Origin: Macrobrachium rosenbergii
Taxonomy: Eukaryota; Arthropoda; Malacostraca; Decapoda; Palaemonidae
Direction: 5' to 3'
DNA: 64,000 bases
Assembly: GCF_040412425.1 (NCBI RefSeq)
Contig: NC_089762.1
Coordinates: 18,101,712-18,165,711 of the forward strand
In this document: positions 52,240 to 64,000 of the stretch, in pieces
Numbering within the stretch: position 1 is the first letter of the stretch
How the letters are laid out: every line of letters starts with the position of its first letter
Position numbers and translations under genes: made by a program
Notes under the pieces: model-generated
What the model saw: the letters and a program-made list of their open reading frames with translations, nothing else
Databases searched by the model: none
What the model was told of the DNA's origin: nothing

Positions 52240-52680
52240 AAGAATGTAACCTTTGACCTCGCAGGAGGAAATGGTCGAATAGGAATTTAAACTAGTCCAA
52301 ATTTTTTAGCAAGTGGCTTTATATTTGGCATGCATATTCCACTAATATTGCTGTTGTACTGAGAGATGACAAGGTCATATGTAAAGGTAAAAAATCCACT
52401 AGGAATTTGACCTTGGCCATAACTTTTGAACTATATAAGATAAAGACTTCATATTTTGCACGAACAATCCACTGATGATGTCTATGTGTAGAATGAGGTC
52501 ATGGCCAACATCAAAGTCAGTAGACATATAATGAATTAACCTTGGCCATAACCTTTGAATTACACGAGATAGAGGCTTCGTTGTTTGGCGTCATAATCAA
52601 CTAATAATGGTCATATACAGAGTGAAGTCTGGGCCAAATTTAAGTTCATGCTTTTGGCGACCGGTGACCTCTCTGTAGGT
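52240..52680. repeat. Diverged tandem repeat, about 3 units of 130 bp
   Basis: Each unit has TGACCTTGGCCATAACTTTTG-like, a GAGATAGAGGCTTC-like, CCACTAATATTG-like and AGAATGAGGTCATGG-like block. Spacing is 120-140 bp. Similarity is about 70%, so the array is old. Confidence 0.75.
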
Positions 52681-53314
52681 GGATCGCTGAATCGTTGGCT
52701 GAGGTTTCCGGACTTTTAATTTATCCATTTCGTATATGGAGGAAATTAATTATATATATCTATACCTCTAAAGGTTGGTTATTGAGACTTAGAATGATCA
52801 AATCTGAAAAATTAACTTGTCATCATAATGTAAGTTGCTGAAATGAGCCGTAATACTCACGATAAGTATCTGTCATTACTTTTGCCATTCTAATTACGCG
52901 TGTGATAATGCATGTTCTGAATCATTTTCCTTGCAGCATAAATGAACTGCAAGCAGTCATTCGCTGTGTCGAGAGCTTGAAGCAATCTCTCTTCCTAGTG
53001 ACATTAATCTATTCTATTTCTTATAGCTCTCATATCCTGTCCGGCTCTCTGAGTTACGTCTCCACATTTGGATTCATTGACATATATAATTTAACTGTTA
53101 TTGCACTTTACCAAGGAGTGTGGTGAATGATTACGCTACTGTATATGTACTGTAGATTTCTGAAAAGTAATTTTCCTTTTTATAAAAATACATATAATAA
53201 TCAGGAACGAGCATAGTGAAACGATAGATTATTTTAATTATGCGTCATTGTTTAATGCTGAAAATTAAATATAAGTTTGCAAACAAATGTTAGTTTCATG
53301 AAATTCCAGTGGGT

Positions 53315-53319
<5 letters not shown>
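52681..53319. other. AT-rich unique sequence, no gene seen
   Basis: No feature recognised. Confidence 0.45.

Positions 53320-53361
<42 letters not shown>
53320..53361. repeat. (AG)n microsatellite
   Basis: About 41 bases of AG. Confidence 0.97.
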
Positions 53362-53364
<3 letters not shown>

Positions 53365-53900
53365 AACTGCAAACCAGTGTAATAAATGGGATACAACAGT
53401 GAAGAAGGCAACTCCTTTCTAATGTGAGACTTTGGAAGTCCTTAAAGTAGAATTAATGGGACATACTAATAGGGATGGGGGAAATATGCTAGTGTACAAT
53501 CCTTGCAATATATTGTAACTGATAGAAAGCAGACGTTGTCCTTGGGTGAGGAGCGGTACAAAGAATGTATTGCATGATTCTTCCAAGTTCATAAAATTCT
53601 AAACAAATGTAGGTATGAATTTTCTTCATCATGTATAATTTGTGTACAATTCGGTGACTTGTCTTTCATTCCACAACTCACGTTAATGAAGAAAAAATAT
53701 TAGAGAGAGATTTAACCATAACTGTTGAATTTGAGTTATTGAGAACAATATAAATAGAATTTATTTTTTTGTGGACAAGTTCCTCCCACAAGGAGATTCA
53801 CTTGGAAAGCATTTCCCTTCCCAAGGCCACGCCCAGATATAAACCCAAAATGTGTGTGTGGTGGTAGCAATTGACTCTCCTACGTAACACGTGCGAGGAA
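53362..53900. other. Unique sequence upstream of a promoter-like site
   Basis: No coding feature. A purine stretch and a few CAAT-like words were not considered significant. Confidence 0.35.
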
Positions 53901-53910
53901 AAATTCCTTG

Positions 53911-53945
53911 TATAAAAGGCGCGCACCTTCTCCTTCATCTGCATA
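53911..53945 (+). promoter_or_regulatory. TATA-type core promoter candidate
   Basis: TATAAAAGGCGCGC begins at 53911. A TTCATCTG sequence, a possible initiator, follows at about 53934-53941, giving the usual 25-30 base spacing. It is followed by 230 bp of GC-richer sequence up to the palindrome at 54379, and could be an LTR or retroelement promoter. No downstream ORF supports a cellular gene. Confidence 0.4.
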
Positions 53946-54378
53946 TAGGGTTAGGCGTGATCATCGACATTCAGCTTCGAGTGGTCAATTTCCCTTTGTT
54001 CGTAACAGGATGCTCCGAGGTCGGTGGGTCTTCGAGGTCGGCGTTATCGGCCAAGTAATTGGTTGTGCCGATGTTCGTCGTCGGAATCCATGTTCTGGTG
54101 ATGCTTGCAAGGCGCTGGACTTTGCTCGTGCATCTTTCTGAAAATGACCGGGTGCGTAACACCTCCTCAGCCATTTAGTTAATATACGGTTGATTCGTGT
54201 GTCAGTTCCATGAGCTTCTTTCTGCCTTTCGGCTTCAGCTTTACACTTCTATTCTGATTACATGTTGCTACATATTTTTTTTTTCAAGCAGAATTGTAAA
54301 ATTGCGAAGAGAATAAATCGCCTTTGCTACAAACTGAGGTCAAAGGATAATCGCCTTGCTTCTTCTCTTTCAAATTGC

Positions 54379-55168
<790 letters not shown>

Positions 55169-58087
55169 TTTCCTCTGCATGAGTTGTCCATGCAATCTGT
55201 TTCCTCTTTCCTAAAGAGGCATTAGAGGTATTTGGGCGTTACTTTGTACCAAAAGGTTTTCTTAAAACAAAGTAAGAGGCAGTAACCAACAAAGTGATAC
55301 TAATTCTTCGAGTGAATGACTGAATGATTCTTGCATCTCACCATGAAGGTGTGAGGCAACAAAGTGAATTGCGTTATGGGTAACATCATACTTCTGTAAT
55401 CGTTTTATCACACAAATAACAAGGATTTACACACAGGAGAGAAGAAACCGTTATCTCCTGCTGTAACCAAAGGAAACACCTTCATTTTTTCCTTTGCTTA
55501 CTGCTTCGTCCTTCAGAGGATTTTGACGTTTATCTTTACAAACAAATAAAAGCTAGCCGGTACTGGTTTTTATCTTGTAGAAATGAATATATCTTTACTT
55601 CACTCTATAATGAGATATCTGTTATAATGCTTTACCAAACTAACACCGAAGTAACTTTTACTAAATCATTAAGTTTAGCGAAATAACTTTTACCAAATCA
55701 TTAAACATTGCGTAGTTTTCTGATGGAACTTTTTCTAGAGGCTAATTTCAGCCGTATAAACTCATAAAAGAACAATAATTATTTTATGGTTAGTTGTTAT
55801 AGTAGACGTTTCGTTTTCATTGGCCACTTATTTGCTCTCGCTTAGCTTAATGAGATATTTTTGTTTTATACCTGACGGAAGGACCTTTGAGTTAGAGGGA
55901 ATTTTAATAACCTTTTCTAATTCATTTCTCTAGACACTGCTCGCTGCTCAATCTTTCCCTTACCGCTTGTTATGTCGTCATGTAGGACTATCATTACTCC
56001 ACGAAAGTTTTGAAGAAATACCTCCACATGGTACTTCGCAATGAATTTCATTCACAAGGAACATTTCTTTTTTCGTCAAGTCTTGTGGATTAGGCCTTAT
56101 CATCTGGCCAGGTTTCCTCAGAACATTTTATGAAAACCAGACTTTGATTTTTTTCTTGTAATCCTGGTAACTGACTGACTTAATGTGTATTTACAGAATG
56201 AATAATTCTATCCGGGCCTTTTCATTGCAAACAATAAGAAAACTCCATTTTATGCTAGATATATCTATTGTAGTACCAAACTAGCATAAAAGATTTCCAC
56301 AGGGCATCAGAGTAGACGACAGTAGGACTGATGAAGATTGTCGAGTTTTGGATTGTAATCCACCTCTTTCTACATTGGAAAACAATCAAGCGTTGTTAAC
56401 AAAATCATGTCAGATGCAACTGCAAACTCTAAAGTTAAATTTACATAAGAGGCGAAAAGTGAAATGATATAGTAGGTTTCACCAAGATGGTAACAGAAAA
56501 CAAGTCCCGTGAATCACTGGTTTTTTCAGTAGTATTTCTCGAATAGGGAAAAGTGCAGGGCCTCAGTTCTGAATTTAAAGGCCTCAAAATTTAAGGTTTA
56601 CTGATAAGAAAGAGGGCGTTGACTTTTCTTCCCCGAGTGATCCGTAAAAAGGCCTAAGTATTAGCAGTTAGTCGCGTGCACATTATATGACTGCTGTTTT
56701 CTGATTATATGTCTTCCCGTAAAAATGAGGTAACTTTTTAAAGAAAATTGTAGAGTTTGTATTGATTAAGCCACACAATCTTGTGTTGTAAAACAATGTG
56801 TTAAACGACAATTCACAATTTTCATATTTGTTTTACGACACATCCACTGTTCAGAGATAATCTGGTCAGGTGTTATGAACTGATATGCTAGGTTACTTGT
56901 GTAACCTGTCGAAGTGCTGCAATTAGGATAATATTATAATGTTGTATTTAGTTTCATGCCTTGTATTGTTCGACCTCTGAGTGAAGCTGGAAATTACGTC
57001 CTTAGTTTTAAGGAAAAATATGTTTTTGCAACATCAGCGAGTTAGCAATTTCACAATTGTCCTTGTTTTTGGTATCTCTATTTGCTCAAGTAATCGTATA
57101 TATGCAATGATAATGGTTTTATTTTTGATTTATGCAATTGTCTGATATCGAAAGCACATATAAAAGCAGATTCCGTAGTATAATGAAGGTCCATATTTTT
57201 AACACCTTTCCTCATAATTTCTATGTCTGTTATCCCGTGCAATGGTTCTCGTTTATGGCATGGTAATGCGGTCCGATTGTTTCTAGAACTAACAGTTTAA
57301 TGTTGAAATTTCTTCTATTTGTTAAAATCACATATACAGAATTACAAACAAATTATTTTAGGTATCTTCTACTCATTTCCTTATGTGAGTTGTTGTCGCC
57401 TTATCCATTATCATATTTGATACTGCTATCACATTTATTTTGTTTCATCTTTGTTCCCTTTGTCATCAAGATGGAATCAAAGGTAATTCGTGCAGTATAC
57501 GACACGGCCTTTGCCTCCTTCCTCTCCCCTTTTTCCGTCGCTGATGCTCTCGAATCCTATTTTCTTAGCTGCTATTACTGATATGTGACAAATATTTCAA
57601 AGCAACCTTTGCTTATGTTATGGCGCTAACTCTTGGCTTCGTCTAGGTATTTACGTTTAATATCTCTTGTTTATTTTAACTACCCTTTACTGGATATTGC
57701 TATCACATTTCGATGGTTTTCATGTGTTATCCTTCTCGCCAGAACTTAAGGAAAGGAAATTTTTCATGGATTTATAGCCTGCTCTTTCCTTTTCACTAAA
57801 CCCGCTTTCTCTTCGTCGGAAGTTGTTATTGCATCATTTTTATAGGGAATTTGCTCCTTAGGGGATTCTAGTAGGATGAGAAAGCCCCTCCCCTTCACAT
57901 CCCCCATTCGCTGTATGTATGTAGATCTGTAATCCCTGGATTGCTCTGGCCTCTTGCTTCTTTCTGCCTTGTAGCAAGTAATGATAACCTCTGGAATCTT
58001 ATCCACCGTCCCTATAACTTTCTTTCGTTATGAGTTGGGCCTTGTTATTGATGGCTATGCCTCAAGTTCTTTCATTTCAGTCATTTT
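55169..58087. other. AT-rich unique sequence, no gene firmly seen
   Basis: A minus-strand frame (58006-57764) reads GDVKGRGFLILLESPKEQIP and TSDEEKAGLV, which superficially resembles the spacer before a LINE RT, but no RT follows. The remainder shows no feature. Confidence 0.35.
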
Positions 58088-58442
58088 TTTAGTTCTGTGT
58101 CAAAGAAAACTATTGTGACGGCTTTTTCTGTCCGCCGTCAGATCTTAAAAACTACTGAGGCTAGAGGGCTGCAAATTGTCAATGTTGATCATCCACCCTC
58201 CAATCATGAAACTTACCAAATTGCAGCCCTCTATCCTCGGTAGTTTTGATTTTATTTAAGGTTAAAGTTAGCCATAATCGTACCTCTGGCACCGCTATAG
58301 GTACCAACAACACTGGCCACCACCTGGCCGTGGCTGAATTTCATGGACCGCGGCTCATTGACCTTGGCTGAGTTTCATACAGCATTATACACTGTACAGA
58401 AAACTCAATTGCGCCGAAGAAACTTCGGCGCATTTTTTACTT
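58088..58442 (-). mobile_element. Hairpin-ended MITE, copy 2 (opposite orientation)
   Basis: It ends with GCGCCGAAGAAACTTCGGCGC (58411-58431), a nearly perfect hairpin with a short loop, and begins with AGTTCTGTGTCAAAGAAAACT at the other end. The internal palindrome ACTACTGAGGCTAGAGGGCT / AGCCCTCTATCCTCGGTAGT is intact. It aligns in reverse complement to 49975-50366, with AGTTTTCTGTACAG and GCATTAT words shared. Confidence 0.85.
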
Positions 58443-59171
58443 GTTTTTATTTAATCTTCCTTCTCTTGTGGGCTAACAAGTGTGTCTGTTTACCGTACCG
58501 TTGGGTACTTTATTTATAATTGCATAAAAGGAAAGAGAGAGTTAGTAATATGAAACTTTTTCTTACAAGGGGGCCGGCCATCAGGTTTGTACTTTCACAA
58601 ACATTCACCATGTGAAGCTATGTTACAAAATTACAGCGCTCATCACCTGTATTTTATATGTATTTTGTATGCGTAATAACATCCATACCAAGATATATGT
58701 ACGCAGAAGGCCTGTTTGCATTGGATTCTGTCTGTTATCTATATTTTGAGGAAAATTGCGCGTCTTTAGAAATTTTATTTTGTATGTCTTCTTCCATTTG
58801 CATCTGCATAAAGTTTATAATATTGTCTTTTCTGTTTCGACCTTTCTTATCACGTATGAAGTATAATTTGGAATTAATTTTGATTCGTAGGCGTAAGTTC
58901 TATTAAGAACAGCTTATCACAGAATGAGTTAAAAGTGAAGAGCACACGTGAATCCACAGAACATGCTCGCAAAGCGAAGAGCGAAGCTTCGTAGGTTTGA
59001 AGAGGTCAGCTCCAGTACAATCTCGCCGCTCTATCAGTCCATAGATCTATCCGTTGCTTTTGGTTATGAGTTCGACCGTTCTTATTCGGCGCCCTTTTGC
59101 TCATTGTCGTGCGTCTAATATCTAGTAACAGAGACATCGAAAACTTACTTGACAATGTTTTTAGCGTGTGT

Positions 59172-59176
<5 letters not shown>
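58443..59176. other. Unique sequence, no gene seen
   Basis: A hydrophobic 82-codon frame at 58658-58906 (+) has no family features. Confidence 0.4.

Positions 59177-59252
<76 letters not shown>
59177..59252. repeat. (AT)n microsatellite
   Basis: About 76 bases of AT. Confidence 0.97.
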
Positions 59253-59254
<2 letters not shown>

Positions 59255-59316
59255 CTTTTTATCACATCACCGTGATTCATATACAATCAGTGCGCGCTAA
59301 AACGTCCTTTAATAAA

Positions 59317-60939
<1,623 letters not shown>

Positions 60940-61067
60940 ACACACATATATATATATAATGTATATATATGTATATATGTATATATATAGACATATATAC
61001 AGACATATATACAGACATACATACATACATACATACATACGCACACACACGTATATATATATATATA

Positions 61068-61143
<76 letters not shown>

Positions 61144-61150
61144 TGTATAT
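60940..61150. repeat. Complex TA/TATG/CATA microsatellite
   Basis: ATGTATA, AGACATATATAC (three times), CATA units and then about 70 bases of AT. Confidence 0.95.
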
Positions 61151-61165
61151 ATATTGATATAAATG

Positions 61166-61278
61166 TTTAAACAGCTCAAAGTACACATGTCTGCATACAT
61201 ACATAAATTTATATATATTATACATACATACCTATATATATTGAGCATAAATATATTTAAACAGCTCAAAGTACACAT
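61166..61278. repeat. 90-bp spaced direct repeat
   Basis: TTTAAACAGCTCAAAGTACA occurs at 61166 and again at 61256, both followed by CATACATAAATTTATATATA-like sequence. It is a local tandem duplication within the microsatellite cluster. Confidence 0.9.
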
Positions 61279-61287
61279 ACATAAATT

Positions 61288-61292
61288 TATAT

Positions 61293-61389
<97 letters not shown>
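61288..61389. repeat. (AT)n microsatellite
   Basis: About 100 bases of AT with one TTTATA break. Confidence 0.97.
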
Positions 61390-61391
<2 letters not shown>

Positions 61392-62629
61392 CTTCCCAAG
61401 TCAACTCACCTTTCAAGAACCTACAGTAAAGTCATTTATTTCTGCTGCTTACACTAGCAGTTGGTCATGGAGGGATTGCTTCTTCTGTACACCTTGGCGG
61501 CCTTTTCTTCTCTTCCCCGAACTTGTGACTGTGTTAAGCTCTTTTCCAGGTCACTGAGCCGCCCTTGAAGACAATACCCGCTCGTCTGATGGCCGCAGTC
61601 GTTACTTAAAGGCGATCCTGAGCCAGCGCTGTGGGAGGCACTGGGCGCCGGCGATCAGGGAAAACAGAAGTGAAAGCCGGACGAACCACGTGGTGCCCAG
61701 GCAAGCCACAAGGTCATGGCGCCTACCACACGGTCAACGAGCTACCCTTGAGGTCAGGGCAGCGTCCCAAAAAACCATATGTCCCATGACAGAAAATTGG
61801 CATACCTGGAGAACGTGAAGATTAATCTGGTGGAAGGCATAAATAGGCCTACACGACCCAAGCTCGGGAGAGACACACACACAGAATGGTGGCGATAACA
61901 GAGTCACTGTCCCCTGACCTCCGCTCCCTCTGAGCTTGACCCACGTGGCTGACTATCCAGTCCAGTATCTTTTTCCAGTGTCAATTTCCTAATTCCCGGC
62001 CCCATATTGGTACATTTATGAAGGCTCATCTCTCCAGTATAAGGCAAAGTGCCAGGAATCTGAGGGGTTTAACAGTCGTGTAGTTCTTTTTCTTTTTCTA
62101 AACGTTTTCCTTTTCCAGGCACAGATCTCACCTAGATCAGACTTTGTTATTAACTTGTCTTGTAAGTGGTTCAACTGTGTTTTATAACTGAGGATCCTTG
62201 GCGCCCTCAGCACAACCTCGACCTCTTAATTGCGCTAATTCACAAATTAATCGCATACATTCTCCATTGCAGAGAGGAGTTCTATCGCTGTGGACCCTCT
62301 GCTTCGATTGTATTTTCATTGCCATGGAAAACCCGTTGCAATTCAGTCAGCGGTGCCCTTGAAATGGAATCCCAGGCACCTCAGTTAACATCATTTCCCT
62401 CATATTTTGTGCTCCGGTAGGACCCCATTTACCTGTCTTAATCCTCCCTATCTTCTGATTGTTTTATTGTAAATATATGTGTTTTTAGTTAACCTAATAG
62501 TTTATCTTCAAAACCCCTTTCCAGTAAGGCCTTCAGCTTATTTTTCTCTTGTTATGCTTTATCAGTCCAGTTAACTAGTCAGATCAGCGTTCTCCTTGTG
62601 GTAAGTTTGCTCCCTCCTAGACTTTGAAC
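61390..62629. other. GC-richer block, possible solo LTR or unknown element
   Basis: 61440-62000 is clearly richer in G+C than its surroundings. It contains GGCATAAATAGGCC (near 61838), a TATA-like word, and an AGAGACACACACACAG run downstream (61870-61885). No ORF, TIR or duplicated flank is certain. The composition change and promoter-like core suggest a retroelement LTR or other inserted piece. Confidence 0.3.
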
Positions 62630-62770
<141 letters not shown>

Positions 62771-64000
62771 TTTATACATACATATATAAACTTATATATG
62801 TGTGTGTATATATACACTTATAAATATGTGTATATATGTGAATACATTTTTTCAGCAGTTTAAACATATATCTGCTTAGTCAATATTTTTTTCAGTTTGA
62901 TTCCAGTTTTGCTGTCTACTGAATATTTTTCTTATACTAAGGCACTCTAGTATCAAATGACTACTTCTTATCTGTCTGATTCTCTTCTTGCCATCTTTAC
63001 CTCTTACTCCAAATTAGAGCGGTACATAACATTTTTATTTTTTATAACTAGAGTTTGATATCATGTAGGCATCGCTTCTATAAGTATAGAGCATTGTAAG
63101 GAAAATGCATACAGCAGCAGCCTTACATTTCACTTAAAATAAATCCAATGTACTATATTTTGCTCGGTCGATACTTTTTAATGGATTTCAGAGGTGGAGA
63201 ATGGTGTTGTAGAGGCTGTTTAACCACTAACTGGGAGTGCCAATTGCCTGCCGAAACATGTGTGGCTCTAATTCATCGCGATACGACATAAGACATGATA
63301 GATTCACATGTAGGTCATGAATCAGGGCCCAGTATTTCCCTTATGAAAACTCAAAGGCCTTGGGAATCTGTGAATGAATGCAATGTTTTTTATTACCATT
63401 TCGTTCATTCATATTCACTCCCGAACCCGCAAGCAAATACGTGCGCATACTTCATGTGAACATTGAAACGTTTATCATCGTAGAATGATAAACTGATTTG
63501 TATGACTTTTTTTGTTTGTTGTATGAGTCGTGTTGTTAGTTACGTTACGACTGCAAAATTGCAATCTCAGACTCATAACCTGTAACTATCATATGTCTGA
63601 TTGCTTTAAATACAGTACAAGACTTGTTAATGAAAGCATACTCTACATCTTTCTCAATTTAGTGGTTCCGTATACGTCTGAATCAGTTTACGATGAAGCT
63701 CAAATATGTTTCTTTCATTGTTCTTTGAGCCACTGAGCACTGTGGACCTGGCTATGTTAGAATTATAAAAAGATTTTTATGTTTATGTGTACTTGCGTTT
63801 CCAGATATTTACCACAAACATGCAACAATTTTTTACGAATAACTTGCACCAAAAGGAATTACGCAAGGTTATTGTAGTATACAAACCCATGCGTTTTAGG
63901 ATAGTACAAGGTTGACATCAAACATATCCATCAAGCTTTCAAGAGAGAGAGAGAGAGAATTGATTCCAATGTAAATCATTCTTTTGAATATGGTAACGTA
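62771..64000. other. Unique sequence, no gene seen
   Basis: No feature except a short GA run at 63943-63958. Confidence 0.45.

Noticed and set aside
53908..54141. 77-codon plus-strand frame at the TATA-like site
   Set aside because: It starts inside the TATA box with a non-ATG codon and has no family features; the promoter reading is more plausible.

Overview
This window looks like non-coding, repeat-dominated nuclear DNA of an animal, most likely a decapod crustacean (shrimp, crab or crayfish). That assignment is inference. It rests on the very high density of long (AT)n, (AG)n and (CA)n microsatellites, LINE relatives, a tRNA-derived SINE and a hairpin-ended MITE that I associate with decapod genomes, and a crustacean-type mixture of LTR, Tc1/mariner and Helitron-like pieces. 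No intact cellular protein-coding gene, rRNA or tRNA gene was recognised. Almost every long open frame is either a translated dinucleotide repeat or the relic of a transposable element.

Layout. 1-6,270: AT-rich unique sequence broken by microsatellites and small tandem duplications. 6,270-10,510: decayed plus-strand LINE with endonuclease and reverse transcriptase (RT) traces, followed by a second and third LINE fragment. 10,510-15,950: a complex repeat nest holding a Helitron-like family with internal tandem repeats, a minus-strand LINE RT (12,730-14,810), a hairpin terminus near 14,980, and an odd stretch (11,470-12,650) that reads as a base-by-base blend of the two neighbouring sequences. 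18,031-18,305: a tRNA-derived SINE with its target-site duplication. 21,020-21,880: another LINE RT relic. 22,002-25,835: a broken Gypsy-like LTR element on the minus strand (gag, zinc knuckles, protease). 25,858-26,990: a long inverted repeat around (AT)n whose right arm runs into a Penelope-like tail. 30,352-32,575: a Helitron-like non-autonomous element filled with three tandem arrays. 32,658-34,035: a nearly full-length but frameshifted Tc1/mariner transposon with terminal inverted repeats. 36,392-45,036: several long imperfect palindromes, the last of which (43,891-45,036) carries a well-formed hammerhead ribozyme motif. 49,975-52,680: a hairpin-ended MITE, a short TIR element and a diverged tandem repeat. 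53,911-55,168: a TATA-type promoter-like sequence followed by two nested palindromes. 58,088-58,442: a second, opposite copy of the MITE. 61,390-62,570: a GC-richer block that may be a solo LTR.

The parts do not form a pathway. The recurring themes are retroelement debris and long inverted duplications centred on or next to AT dinucleotide tracts. The items most worth a second look are the hammerhead ribozyme at 44,885-44,921 inside an inverted duplication, the repeated palindrome-around-(AT)n architecture, and the blended stretch at 11,470-12,650, which is more likely a consensus or assembly artefact than biology.
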